Assembly (NCBI RefSeq): GCF_005116675.2
Contig: NZ_CP050699.1
Location: 496,001 to 560,000, forward strand
Direction: 5' to 3'
Length of the DNA stretch: 64,000 nucleotides
Origin: Desulfosediminicola ganghwensis
GTDB lineage: Bacteria > Desulfobacterota > Desulfobulbia > Desulfobulbales > Desulfocapsaceae
The notes beneath the pieces are model-generated. The model was not told where the DNA came from. It was given only the letters and a program-made list of their open reading frames with translations, and made no database searches. Positions 17,967 to 27,540 of this stretch are shown piece after piece (position 1 is the first letter of the stretch; each line of letters starts with the position of its first letter). Made by a program: the position numbers and the translations under genes.

Positions 17967-18114
17967 TCTTCGCTCGATATATGGTATTTCAGGTTGCTAT
18001 TACTACTAAGGGTAGCAATTTCAGTCGTTCATAAGTATGTTAGAGCATTTGTCAGACCATATAGAAATACAGCCTGTTAGCTTTGTTCATTGTTTGAGAT
18101 GATAAGGAGAAAAC

Positions 18115-20535
18115 ATGCTTGACACATCCCAACAGACGCCTCAGCCCACACAAGCTGTGGAGCACATCAACGGCCACTACAAAAAACTATTGGACATGAC
18201 CATCCTCCCCATGATGGTCAGTGACCTTGCCCAGGGAGTTATTCTTTACATAAACAACGCCGCGGCAAAGATGTTGCAAATTTGCCCGAAAGATGCAGTG
18301 GGACTGCCTGTCACCAGGTTCTGGGCCGCGCCCGAGAAACGAAAACATTTTGTTGCAGAACTTCAACATTCAAACAAGGTTCATGATTTTGAAACTGAAC
18401 TCAAATCCACCAATGCGATCAATAAAAATGTTAGCATTTCCGCAACACTTGTTGAGCTAGGCGAATCAGTTGCCATTGCTTCAACTCTTCGGGATATTAC
18501 TGCTCAGAAGATGGCTGACGACGCCCTGAAAAAGAGTGAAGAGAAATATTTCGAACTTTACAACCTGATACGGTTAATGGCGGATACCGCCCCAGACATG
18601 ATCTGGGCTAAAGATACGGACAATAAATATCTGTTCGCCAACAAAGCTATCTGCGACGACCTGCTGAAATGCACACACACCCACGCGCCTCATGGAAAGA
18701 CAGACATTTATTTCGCCAAAAGAGAAAGAGAACGTGGCCACATCCACACCTTCGGTGAAAAATGTATTAATTCCGATGACGTCGTCAAATCCACCAGGGA
18801 ATCAGCCCGTTTCCTCGAAGATGGCTATATACGTGGAAAATATATCATGCTGGATGTCAATAAAGCCCCCATGTTCGACCTGGAAGGTAACGTCATCGGC
18901 ACTGTTGGAACAGGGAGAAATGTCACCCAGGAAAAAAAGGAGCAGGAAAAGAGACAACTGGCGGAAAAACGCTATCGTCTGCTTGCTGAAAACGTTCGTG
19001 ACGTTATCTGGACGATGAATGAGAGTCTTGAATTTGATTACGTAACCCCTTCGATCAAGGAGGCGACCGGCTTCACCCCGGAAGAGTTTGTTAACGCCCC
19101 CATTGGCTCCCTGTTTCCCCGAAAATCTCATTACTTTTTCCCCGCCTTCACCCGCCACTACAAAAGCATAATCCGTCAGCATTTAGCTCGAAACAAGCAG
19201 CAATACTGGGAATTTGAAATGAACCATAAAGACGGTTCCTCGTTTTGGATCGAAACAGTAACTTCGGCCATTTTCGATGAAAAAAACCGTTTTCGTGGTG
19301 TTATTGGTGTAAGCCGCGATGTCACCTCCAGGGTTGAAACTCAAAAAGAGCTTGAACGAGCCAAGGAGCAGGCACTTGCAGCAAGCACGGCAAAATCTGA
19401 ATTTCTTGCTAACATGAGCCACGAAATTCGCACACCGATGAATGGTATTCTCGGCATGTTGCAGCTACTGAGCAATACTAATCTCGATCAGGCCCAGGTA
19501 GACTACGTCACCACCGCCAGCCATTCCGGGTCCAACCTTTTGCAGCTGATCACTGACATATTGGATTTTTCGAAAATCGAAGCTGGGAAAGTTGAACTGG
19601 CGCCGGGCTGTTTCAACATCAAGGACCTGTTGCAATCTATTACCTACTCATTTGAAAACCAGATTGACCACACAAACGTCGATCTTCGCCTTCTCCTCTC
19701 ACCGGATGTACCCGATTTCATAATTGCCGACAAATCAAGGCTGCAGCAGATTCTCTTCAACCTGATTGGCAACTCGGTCAAGTTTACCCATAATGGAAAA
19801 ATCCACCTGCACGTAAGCGCAAGTCCGGCTCCTCAAAAAGATGATGAGAATCTCACTGAAGTTACCTTTGTCATCGAAGATAGCGGTATTGGCATTCCGT
19901 TCCATCTGCAAGACCAGCTTTTTGAACCTTTTGTTCAAGCCGATGGTTCGTTTCGCCGCAAATACAGCGGTACCGGGTTGGGCTTGAGTATCGTCAAGAG
20001 ACTGGTAGAATTGATGGGTGGTACAGTTGAACTCAGATCAAAAGAAAAATCCGGTACAACAATAGTTTTTTCAATTATTGCTCAACGGTCAATTACTGAT
20101 CGAAGCCCCTCTCCCCCCCAACATCAATCCCTTGAAGAGTGCTTTAGCAACACCAGTATAATGGTGGTGGAAGACGAGCGGATAAACGCCATGGTCATAA
20201 CCGGCATGTTACGTAACCTCGGTTGCTCAGTCAGCCTGGCCCAAAATGGTTGTGAAGCGATACGACTGCTTGAACACGAGTCTTTCGACTGTATCCTGAT
20301 GGATATTCAAATGCCGGAGATGGATGGTGTGGAAACCGCCGCCAAGATTCGGGGCCTGAAAACTGAAAACGCTGAAGTCATACCAATCATTGCGGTAACT
20401 GCCCATGCAATGAAGGGGGATCGAGAAAAATTTTTAGAGGCCGGGATGGACGAATATCTCACCAAGCCGGTTGATACTAAAGCCTTGAGCCAAACCCTGC
20501 AAAAGGTGCTGTGCGAGGCTCACAGCAGTCAGTAG
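18115..20535 (+). CDS. Hybrid sensor histidine kinase with PAS domains
   Basis: This 806-residue protein has no clear membrane helix, so it is probably a cytoplasmic sensor. It holds about three PAS domains (about residues 20-130, 150-285 and 285-415). HisKA follows with phospho-accepting His436 in [12 protein letters not shown]. The ATPase domain has [17 protein letters not shown] and [14 protein letters not shown]-terminal receiver has Asp730 in [11 protein letters not shown] and the conserved Lys in YLTKPVD. No output regulator or HPt gene is adjacent, so phosphate must pass to a partner encoded elsewhere. GATAAGGAG precedes the start. The stimulus is unknown. Confidence 0.93.
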   Translation: MLDTSQQTPQPTQAVEHINGHYKKLLDMTILPMMVSDLAQGVILYINNAAAKMLQICPKDAVGLPVTRFWAAPEKRKHFVAELQHSNKVHDFETELKSTNAINKNVSISATLVELGESVAIASTLRDITAQKMADDALKKSEEKYFELYNLIRLMADTAPDMIWAKDTDNKYLFANKAICDDLLKCTHTHAPHGKTDIYFAKRERERGHIHTFGEKCINSDDVVKSTRESARFLEDGYIRGKYIMLDVNKAPMFDLEGNVIGTVGTGRNVTQEKKEQEKRQLAEKRYRLLAENVRDVIWTMNESLEFDYVTPSIKEATGFTPEEFVNAPIGSLFPRKSHYFFPAFTRHYKSIIRQHLARNKQQYWEFEMNHKDGSSFWIETVTSAIFDEKNRFRGVIGVSRDVTSRVETQKELERAKEQALAASTAKSEFLANMSHEIRTPMNGILGMLQLLSNTNLDQAQVDYVTTASHSGSNLLQLITDILDFSKIEAGKVELAPGCFNIKDLLQSITYSFENQIDHTNVDLRLLLSPDVPDFIIADKSRLQQILFNLIGNSVKFTHNGKIHLHVSASPAPQKDDENLTEVTFVIEDSGIGIPFHLQDQLFEPFVQADGSFRRKYSGTGLGLSIVKRLVELMGGTVELRSKEKSGTTIVFSIIAQRSITDRSPSPPQHQSLEECFSNTSIMVVEDERINAMVITGMLRNLGCSVSLAQNGCEAIRLLEHESFDCILMDIQMPEMDGVETAAKIRGLKTENAEVIPIIAVTAHAMKGDREKFLEAGMDEYLTKPVDTKALSQTLQKVLCEAHSSQ

Positions 20536-20584
20536 CCTTCCTGAGAAGGTTCCGCTGATAAGCCTCTTCGAAATCGGACAACTA

Positions 20585-21160
20585 TCAGATAGTGCCGGAG
20601 CAGATATTTTCACCAAAATTTCTGGCACGGGTAAGTTCGTCCTCCTCACCTTTGACCGCGCCGCGGTCGTCTACACCGCGAACCAGCAGGGATTCACCGC
20701 ACTCCATGTCCATGGCGTCGAGCGAATACCGTACCATCAGTTCGCTGCTTTCAAAAAGCTTCTGGCCCCTGGTCGCAGCCGTAGCCAGCAAATATCCGCG
20801 TCGCCCTTCATTCTCCCTGAACCGCTGCTTGAGGTTGTAGCGGCGTGACCAGCGCGCCTGCATACGATCGATAAATATTTTGGTCTGGGCAGAGAGCGAA
20901 TAGAAATAAATCGGACTTACGATCAACAGCCTGTCAGCCCGATCCACCTGTTCATAGACATCCACCATTTCATCCTTGATCACGCAGACACCGGTCTTGT
21001 CGCACCCCCCGCATCCCTGGCAGGGACGAATGGCCAGATCATTCAAGCGAATATACTCCACCGAGCCTCCAGTACTCTCAAACCCTTCTGCCACAGCCTT
21101 GGCCAGAATCTCACTGTTTCCATTTCTTCGGGGGCTCCCTAATACTATGACCATATGCAT
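20585..21160 (-). CDS. Flavodoxin-fold NADPH-dependent FMN reductase family protein
   Basis: This 191-residue protein has the FMN phosphate loop GSPRRNGNSE at its start and SPIYFYSLSAQTKIFIDR in the middle, typical of the iron-sulfur flavoprotein/NADPH-FMN reductase group. A cysteine cluster, CQGCGGCDKTGVC at about residues 47-59, is the compact motif of ISF-like members. It may move electrons between ferredoxin and small acceptors. The start is set at ATG 21160 after GTGAGGTG; another ATG lies two codons on. It is convergent with the kinase gene. Confidence 0.85.
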   Translation of the reverse strand: MHMVIVLGSPRRNGNSEILAKAVAEGFESTGGSVEYIRLNDLAIRPCQGCGGCDKTGVCVIKDEMVDVYEQVDRADRLLIVSPIYFYSLSAQTKIFIDRMQARWSRRYNLKQRFRENEGRRGYLLATAATRGQKLFESSELMVRYSLDAMDMECGESLLVRGVDDRGAVKGEEDELTRARNFGENICSGTI

Positions 21161-21235
21161 AGACACCTCACGTTATCTTCAAGAAGATTCTTAGGTTGAG
21201 TTCCACTGGACATTACTCTCAAACTGCTCTTCCGG

Positions 21236-22039
21236 TTACTTCCAAACCTGGTGGAAATGGTGGACAGGACCATGACCTTGCCCTAGAGAGTACTCTGCGC
21301 CTTTGGTTATTGCACCGTGCAAATAGCCCTCCGCCCTGTTGACCGCTTCGGCAAGCTCAAAGCCCCTGCCCCAGAAAGAGGCAATGGCAGATGAGAGAGT
21401 ACAACCGGTGCCATGGGTGTTTTTGGTTTCAAGCCTCTTCTGCCGATACCTGCTTTCCACGTCACCGTCCACCAGCACATCTTCCAGATACTCGTCAGTC
21501 AGATGACCGGCTTTAAGCAGGACAGCAAGGTCGTGCCTTTCAGCGAGTTCACGGGCGACACTTTCCAGAGATTCAGCACCATTGATACTCTTGCCGGAGA
21601 TAAGCTGGGCTTCAGGTATGTTCGGGGTAATCAACTGTACTGCAGGAAAGAGTACTTCCTTGAGAGCGGCAATTGCATCATCCTCTATGAGTTTATGGCC
21701 GCTGGTGGCCACCATGACCGGGTCCAGCACCACTTTCATACACTTATATTCTTTGAGAATGGCTGCCACGCACTCGATAACCTCCGTAGAATGGAGCATG
21801 CCTATTTTTATGGCGTCAACGCCTATATCATCCAGCACCGCCCGCAATTGCGCCTCCAGAAACGGTGTGGCGACCGGATATATATCAGTCACGCCCAGTG
21901 TATTTTGTGCGGTCAGGGCAGTGATTGCGCTCATACCATAGCAACCACAGGCAGAGAAAGTTTTCAGGTCCGCCTGAATTCCAGCGCCACCACCACTGTC
22001 TGAACCGGCAATCGTCAGTAATCTCGTATATTTTTCCAT
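21236..22039 (-). CDS. thiD: Hydroxymethylpyrimidine/phosphomethylpyrimidine kinase
   Basis: This 267-residue ribokinase-fold enzyme phosphorylates HMP and HMP-P in thiamine synthesis. It shows IAGSDSGGGAGIQADLKTF at the N-terminus, LDPVMVATSG in the middle, and the anion-hole/catalytic NTHGTGCTLSSAIAS near the C-terminus. I use the internal ATG at 22039, which gives the normal family length; the longer frame adds 24 unsupported residues. No other thi gene or TPP riboswitch is visible nearby. Confidence 0.93.
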   Translation of the reverse strand: MEKYTRLLTIAGSDSGGGAGIQADLKTFSACGCYGMSAITALTAQNTLGVTDIYPVATPFLEAQLRAVLDDIGVDAIKIGMLHSTEVIECVAAILKEYKCMKVVLDPVMVATSGHKLIEDDAIAALKEVLFPAVQLITPNIPEAQLISGKSINGAESLESVARELAERHDLAVLLKAGHLTDEYLEDVLVDGDVESRYRQKRLETKNTHGTGCTLSSAIASFWGRGFELAEAVNRAEGYLHGAITKGAEYSLGQGHGPVHHFHQVWK

Positions 22040-22171
22040 AGTCCCACAATAGAAGTTATTTTTCAGGATGTTTTTCCCGAAAACTGTACATGAGGCACCA
22101 GGCCAATACAAGATTTATGGTGAATATCGCAATATGATAGAAAGCCTAAGCGAAGCACATTATGAGGAACC

Positions 22172-23383
22172 TTAATCCTTGAGCAGCATGCCTTTTTCCA
22201 GGCCACCTGCACCCACCCGTAAAACCGCCTGCCACCCATTCTCCTTGGCGATTGCTTCACTGTCAGTACCAACAATCACCTGGCAGCTTTTCCCAAGCGT
22301 CTGTAACCATTTGGTCAGATTGCCGGTTTCATAGCGCTCCCCCCGCCATTTAGTCAAATCGAGCAGCAGCAGTGGTTTTCGCCCGTGCGTGACCAGTGAT
22401 AACAGACAGGAAATATAGAGATACTTCTGCAAAGAACGTAGCGTAGAATCACTCTCACCCCAGTACACCTCAAACCGGTCCCGCTCCAGGACGAGTTGCG
22501 GTCTCGCCGTTAGCTCGCGAAACTGTTCCTCAGATTCCAGCAACGCCGTAGTTCCCGCCAGGGATTCTCTCGCCTCAAAAAGCAGCCCTGCTCCTCCCTG
22601 CTGGAGATCAATATTAGCTCTTTTCAGTAAACATGCTGCCGCGCCAATCTGCTCTTCTGATTGCAACGACCATGATTTACCCTCAAAATGGTTGCAGCCG
22701 ATCGCCAGGGTCGGGGGAAGCCATTTTTCAACATGCTGCCGCGCCCTATCAAACCGTCCGGCGAGATTGACCCTTTGAAGACAGTTCTCATAGACACTGC
22801 TTTCTTCATCACTCAAATCAGAGATCGTATTATTAAGCCAGTTGAGCCAATTGCGGCAATTAGCGGCCAAGTCACCCTTCAACCTGTCAGTGCCCTGCAG
22901 GTCGTCCATGAACGAACATCTCTCCTGGTCCTCACGGGATTTCACCAGCGTTCTCAATTGTTGAAAGCCTTCCTTGACATCACTCCAGCGACCGGAAGCC
23001 GAAATCTCTACAAATGTAATCCACCGACTATAATCAAGTCTTCGGCCCACCTCGATCCTGTCTGTCTCGAAAAGCGATTCATCAAGCTCCGCGAGTTCAC
23101 GCACCAAATCGGGAACAGCTGAATATACCATCATTACAGCTGTTTTCTTCTCAGGGATCACTTTTCTTCCATATGAGCCCTGCTGCCAGACTTTCGGATG
23201 GGAGAGAAACGGCTTTTTCTCTCTTATATCGTAAGGTGGGTTCAGGGCCTGAAGCGCTGAAAAAAGCGGGGAGATGCTCTTTCCTTCAGGATCATAAATG
23301 ACGGTGGTTTCTCTTCCCGGTACAAACCAGCCACTGTCATGCACTCCTTCAACACACCGAGCCTTGGCCTGAATGAGACGCAT
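22172..23383 (-). CDS. Orphan RecF/SMC-like ATPase homologue with eroded Walker A
   Basis: I do not recognise this 403-residue protein as a named family. Its layout resembles compact RecF/SMC-type ATPases. An N-terminal loop, PGRETTVIYDPEGKSIS (residues 22-38), keeps only GKS of the Walker A motif and lacks the GxxGxGKS glycines. The C-terminal LLLLDLTKWRGE (338-349) resembles Walker B, followed by QVIVGTDSEA in the position of an H-loop/switch. The middle (110-330) is helical without a long coiled coil or zinc hook. GGAGGG lies upstream of ATG 23383. It sits between thiD and DUF4332 genes, all on the minus strand. DNA binding or a regulatory role is only a guess. Confidence 0.5.
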   Translation of the reverse strand: MRLIQAKARCVEGVHDSGWFVPGRETTVIYDPEGKSISPLFSALQALNPPYDIREKKPFLSHPKVWQQGSYGRKVIPEKKTAVMMVYSAVPDLVRELAELDESLFETDRIEVGRRLDYSRWITFVEISASGRWSDVKEGFQQLRTLVKSREDQERCSFMDDLQGTDRLKGDLAANCRNWLNWLNNTISDLSDEESSVYENCLQRVNLAGRFDRARQHVEKWLPPTLAIGCNHFEGKSWSLQSEEQIGAAACLLKRANIDLQQGGAGLLFEARESLAGTTALLESEEQFRELTARPQLVLERDRFEVYWGESDSTLRSLQKYLYISCLLSLVTHGRKPLLLLDLTKWRGERYETGNLTKWLQTLGKSCQVIVGTDSEAIAKENGWQAVLRVGAGGLEKGMLLKD

Positions 23384-23435
23384 CACAACCCTCCGGATTT
23401 TATTTCTGTGACTTTGCCTGGCTTATTCTTCCGCT

Positions 23436-23474
23436 AACGACCTAAAGAGAAAGGGGACAGAATTTGCCCCCTTT
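23436..23474 (-). terminator. Hairpin/terminator after the DUF4332 gene
   Basis: AAAGGGG (23450-23456) pairs with CCCCTTT (23468-23474) around an 11-nt loop. On the minus strand it is followed by CTCTTTAGG and lies 13 nt past the stop at 23488. The AAAGGGGACAGAATTT wording is also common in dispersed repeats of environmental bacteria. Confidence 0.5.
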
Positions 23475-23487
23475 ATAACGGATAAAG

Positions 23488-23892
23488 TCAGTGTGACACC
23501 ACTTTGGGCAGGTCCTGAGCCCTGCCAACCCACTTGCGCACCTGCTTCAAGTATGGCATCGAACGAACCAGATGCTTGGCATCGTTAATTTCCTGCAGTT
23601 TTAAAAACAGATGCTCAGGGTTACGCTGGGCGAGTTCCGGTACGCTGTCTATCCCGGCATTCTCCAGAAGATCGGCATATTGGGAACCTACACCTTTTAC
23701 ACGAAACAGATCGGCACGATTGACCCAGTCGAGAATCATCTTTTCACTGACCTTTGCTCTTGCCGCAATTTCCTTTCTTCCCTTCCTGGTCGCGCCGACT
23801 TCAAGGAGAGCCTCAACTGTTTTCACACCGGCTTTCTCCAGTTTATCACTATATTTTTCGCCAATACCCTCAATGGATGAAATTCTTGCCAT
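23488..23892 (-). CDS. DUF4332-family helix-hairpin-helix protein
   Basis: This 134-residue protein has two tandem helix-hairpin-helix-like units. One begins SSIEGIGEKYSDKLEKAG and the second FRVKGVGSQYADLLENAG, as in DUF4332. Such units often bind nucleic acid backbones or act in radical SAM/flavoprotein fusions, but the cellular role is unknown. GAGGTGG precedes the start. Confidence 0.8.
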   Translation of the reverse strand: MARISSIEGIGEKYSDKLEKAGVKTVEALLEVGATRKGRKEIAARAKVSEKMILDWVNRADLFRVKGVGSQYADLLENAGIDSVPELAQRNPEHLFLKLQEINDAKHLVRSMPYLKQVRKWVGRAQDLPKVVSH

Positions 23893-24101
23893 AATAATCC
23901 ACCTCTACAAATGTATTATATTTGAGCGTATGAGTACTGCAGTGTACTTCCCTGAAACGTCCTGTGATAAAAGGACTTTTACTAGTCCAAAGCTATGTAT
24001 CTGTGTGATAATGTCAAGTTGTCAATGATATTTATTACCAACGAATAGCGGATGCATACAAAACATTTGCCCACTTTGACCATTTGCTGTTATGTAGCGG
24101 T

Positions 24102-25013
24102 ATGAACTCGCTTAAACCACTTATATTTTCTATAAAACGTTACGCGCTCCACGACGGACCGAATATCAGGACCACAGTCTTTTTCAAGGGTTGTCCACTC
24201 AGCTGTTTCTGGTGCCATAATCCTGAAGGAATCTCTGCCCGGAGCGAAGTTGTCTTTATCCCAGACAAGTGTATCGGTTGCCGGGAGTGTATTGCAGCTT
24301 GCCCGCAAAACGCACTCTCTGTTACCCAATCCGGACTCGTGCGGGATCAGAAACTGTGCAGCAACTGTTTTGAATGTGTGGAAATCTGTCCCTCCCTCGC
24401 CCAGGAAGCCGTTGGCTACACCAGTTCGGTTCAGCAGATAATGGCCGAAATCGAAAAAGATCTGCCTTTCTTCGACCAGTCTGGTGGCGGTGTCACCTTT
24501 TCCGGTGGCGAACCGCTGATGCAAAAAGACGCTCTGATGACACTCCTGGAGCGGTGCGGTGAAAAAGGGATTCACAGGGCAATTGATACCACCGGCTTTG
24601 CCCCTACCCCACACCTGCTCGATGTTGCCGAACACACCGAGATGTTCCTTTTTGACCTGAAGCATATGGACCCCTACCTGCACCGGGAATTCACCGGTGT
24701 GCCCAATGAACTGATTCTCTCCAACCTTGAGCGGATTTCCAGGCTGCCGGTGGATATCCGTATCAGGATCCCTTTGCTGAAGGGAATTAACGACAGTGAC
24801 GAAAACATACGAGCCACCGCAGAATTTATTGCAAGCCTTGGTCGCATTCGTCGGGTTGACCTGCTTGCCTATCACCATTTCGCCAGCAGCAAATATCTAA
24901 AACTCGGCAACAGCTATCACGCCGCAGAAAGTAACGTCCCCGACACGCTCACCCTCGCCCGAGTAAAAAACACCCTGCAGAATTATGGACTTGATGTCCA
25001 TTTAGGAGGATAG
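24102..25013 (+). CDS. Glycyl radical enzyme activase (radical SAM)
   Basis: This 303-residue activase uses SAM to place the glycyl radical on its partner enzyme. The radical-SAM cluster motif is CPLSCFWC near residue 35. A ferredoxin-like insert then carries two 4Fe-4S motifs, CIGCRECIAACPQNA and CSNCFECVEICPS, as in the long activases of HypD/CutC-type enzymes. It ends four bases before the glycyl radical enzyme gene and is surely co-translated with it. Start ATG 24102 is chosen; a TTG 18 bases upstream is possible, and no strong ribosome site is visible. Confidence 0.93.
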   Translation: MNSLKPLIFSIKRYALHDGPNIRTTVFFKGCPLSCFWCHNPEGISARSEVVFIPDKCIGCRECIAACPQNALSVTQSGLVRDQKLCSNCFECVEICPSLAQEAVGYTSSVQQIMAEIEKDLPFFDQSGGGVTFSGGEPLMQKDALMTLLERCGEKGIHRAIDTTGFAPTPHLLDVAEHTEMFLFDLKHMDPYLHREFTGVPNELILSNLERISRLPVDIRIRIPLLKGINDSDENIRATAEFIASLGRIRRVDLLAYHHFASSKYLKLGNSYHAAESNVPDTLTLARVKNTLQNYGLDVHLGG

Positions 25014-25017
25014 AAAG

Positions 25018-27378
25018 ATGAATGAAAGAATTACCCGCCTGCGCAAGTTAAGCTTTGAAACCAAACCGTCAATTTCCATTGAGCGCGCCCTGCTCGAAAC
25101 AGAATTCTACCAGGAAAACAGTGGTAAATATTCGTTACCTGTACTTCGCGCCCTCAACTTCAAATATCTCTGTGAGAACAAAACTATTTTCATCGGAGAC
25201 GATGAATTACTGGTCGGCGAGCGCGGCCCCGAACCCAAGGCTGTTCCCACCTTCCCCGAACTGACCTGCCACACGGCGGAAGACCTGCGCACCCTGAACG
25301 ACCGCACCATGACCAACTACCGGGTTGATGCTGCTGATATTGCGCTTTACGAGGAAAAAGTCATCCCCTACTGGCAGGGCAGATCCATGCGTGACCGGAT
25401 TTTCAGTGAAATCCCCGAAGAATGGCGAAATGCCTATGAGGCCGGTCTCTTTACAGAATTCATGGAGCAACGCGCACCGGGCCACACCGTTCTCGACGGA
25501 ATAATCTATGAAAACGGCCTGAACGATTTCAAGACACGCATTCAGGATCGGATCGACAGACTTGATTTCGAAAACGACCCGGAAGCCGCAGATAAACGGG
25601 AACAACTCCAGGCCATGGCCATCAGTTGTGATGCCGCAATCATCTTTGCCGAACGCCACGCTGCCTATGCCGAGCAACTCGCAGCGGAGACAACAGTTAC
25701 CGCCCGCCAGGAAGAACTCCTGGAAATTGCCAGGATCTGCCGCAAAGTTCCTGCCAACAAACCGGATACCTTTCACGAAGCCCTGCAGATGTACTGGTTC
25801 GTCCATTTAGGCACAATCACCGAACTCAATGGCTGGGATGCCATGAGCCCCGGCCACATCGACCAGCATCTTCAGCCCTATTACCAGCGTGAAATTCAGG
25901 CGGGCACCATCGACCGCGAGAGGGCCAAAGAGCTCATCAGCTGTCTCTGGATCAAAGTCAACAACCACACCGCGCCACCTAAAGTAGGTGTAACCGCTAA
26001 AGAGAGTGGAACGTACAACGACTTTACCCAGGTTAATCTTGGCGGTCTGAAAAAAGACGGTACCGACGGCAGCTCGGAGGTGTCTTTCATTGCTCTTGAG
26101 GTCGCAGACGAACTGCATCTGCTCCAGCCTCAGCCAAGCGTGCATGTGAGCGTCAAAACCCCCGAGCGGTTTCTGCAGGCGGCAGCCGGGGTCATCAGAA
26201 AAGGTTACGGCTACCCTTCGGTATTCAACACTGACATGGTGGTCATGGAGCAGGTGCGGGTGGGAAAAACTTTTGAAGATGCCCGGGAAGGCGGGACCAG
26301 CGGCTGCGTTGAAACCGGCGCCTTCGGTAAAGAAGCCTATATTCTCACCGGCTACCTCAACGTGCCCAAGATTCTTGAAATCACCCTGAACAACGGTGTC
26401 GACCCACTGACCGGCAAGAAAGTCGGCCTGGAAACCGGAGGAGCCTCTGGCTTTACCTCATTTGACGAATTGTACGAGGCGTTCAGCAAACAGCTCGAGC
26501 ATGTGGTCAACCTGAAAATCAAGGTCAACAATTACATCGAACGCATGTATGCCCGCTACTCTCCGGCGCCGTTTCTATCTGTGGTTATCCGGGACTGCAT
26601 TGAAAAGGGCAGGGATTACTACAACGGTGGGCCCCGCTATAACACCAACTACATCCAGTGCTGCGGAATAGGCACCGTCACCGACAGCTTGTCAGCCATC
26701 AAAACCCACGTCTTTGAGTCCAAGGTGATCGGAATGGCTGAATTACAGACCGCACTGGAAAACAATTTTGCAGGCAGTGAGCCACTGCGCCTTAAACTCT
26801 GGAATAAAACCCCGTTCTTCGGCAATGATGATGAACGGGCTGACAGCATCATGCAGCGCGTTTATGACAGCCTCTTTGAGGCAATTGATGGCAAACCAAA
26901 CACCAAGGGAACCGTCTACCACCTGAACATGCTGTCCACCACCTGCCATGTCTATTTCGGCAAGATGCTCGGCGCCAGCGCCAATGGTCGCCTCGCCCAG
27001 CTACCGCTCTCTGATGGAACATCCCCTTCCCAGGGAGCCGACAGAAACGGCCCTACGGCAGTTATCAAATCGCTCAGCAAGATGGACCAGGTGAAATCAG
27101 GTGGAACCCTGCTGAACCAGCGCTTCCTGCCCTCGGTGCTGAAGACCGAACAGGATCTCAAACAGCTCTGTGGGCTGGTGCGTACCTACTTTGCCCTGGG
27201 TGGTCATCACATCCAGTTCAACGTGGTCGACACCGCTACCCTGAAAAAAGCCCAGCAGCATCCTGACGAGTACCGCAACCTGCTGGTGCGCGTCGCCGGT
27301 TACAGCGATTACTTTACCGACCTCGATAGCGAGCACCAGGCAGAGATTATTTCCCGGACCGAGCAGGAACTCGCCTAG
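25018..27378 (+). CDS. hypD: Glycyl radical enzyme, probable trans-4-hydroxy-L-proline dehydratase
   Basis: This 786-residue enzyme has the thiyl cysteine and acid in GGTSGCVETG (Cys430, Glu432) and the glycyl radical loop RVAGYSDYF (Gly761). Compared from memory with Clostridioides difficile HypD, the match runs end to end. It keeps the residues I recall lining its pocket: RAPGHT His, ELNGWDA Asp, KES Ser with NDF Phe, the TGY Tyr and STTCHVYFG Thr. HypD dehydrates hydroxyproline to pyrroline-5-carboxylate, which ProC reduces; no proC is nearby. AGGAGG lies 9 bases upstream. The family is certain, the substrate likely. Confidence 0.78.
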   Translation: MNERITRLRKLSFETKPSISIERALLETEFYQENSGKYSLPVLRALNFKYLCENKTIFIGDDELLVGERGPEPKAVPTFPELTCHTAEDLRTLNDRTMTNYRVDAADIALYEEKVIPYWQGRSMRDRIFSEIPEEWRNAYEAGLFTEFMEQRAPGHTVLDGIIYENGLNDFKTRIQDRIDRLDFENDPEAADKREQLQAMAISCDAAIIFAERHAAYAEQLAAETTVTARQEELLEIARICRKVPANKPDTFHEALQMYWFVHLGTITELNGWDAMSPGHIDQHLQPYYQREIQAGTIDRERAKELISCLWIKVNNHTAPPKVGVTAKESGTYNDFTQVNLGGLKKDGTDGSSEVSFIALEVADELHLLQPQPSVHVSVKTPERFLQAAAGVIRKGYGYPSVFNTDMVVMEQVRVGKTFEDAREGGTSGCVETGAFGKEAYILTGYLNVPKILEITLNNGVDPLTGKKVGLETGGASGFTSFDELYEAFSKQLEHVVNLKIKVNNYIERMYARYSPAPFLSVVIRDCIEKGRDYYNGGPRYNTNYIQCCGIGTVTDSLSAIKTHVFESKVIGMAELQTALENNFAGSEPLRLKLWNKTPFFGNDDERADSIMQRVYDSLFEAIDGKPNTKGTVYHLNMLSTTCHVYFGKMLGASANGRLAQLPLSDGTSPSQGADRNGPTAVIKSLSKMDQVKSGGTLLNQRFLPSVLKTEQDLKQLCGLVRTYFALGGHHIQFNVVDTATLKKAQQHPDEYRNLLVRVAGYSDYFTDLDSEHQAEIISRTEQELA

Positions 27379-27450
27379 GAATCTGCCGGGCTGAGTCCGA
27401 CAGGCTTCTGGCCAATATCACTCAAACGGCTTGTGATGTCTTAAAACACC

Positions 27451-27488
27451 AAAAGGCCGGTTGGAGTCAACTCCAACCGGCCTTTTGC
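27451..27488. terminator. Bidirectional terminator between hypD and the aminotransferase
   Basis: A perfect 16-bp stem with a 3-nt loop (AAAAGGCCGGTTGGAG and its complement) lies between converging genes. It is flanked by A and T residues on both sides, so it can end both transcripts. Confidence 0.9.
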
Positions 27489-27540
27489 ATTTCCAAGCAC
27501 AGCCCTTTGTAAAATGGCTCTACGAAGGACTGGAGAAATA

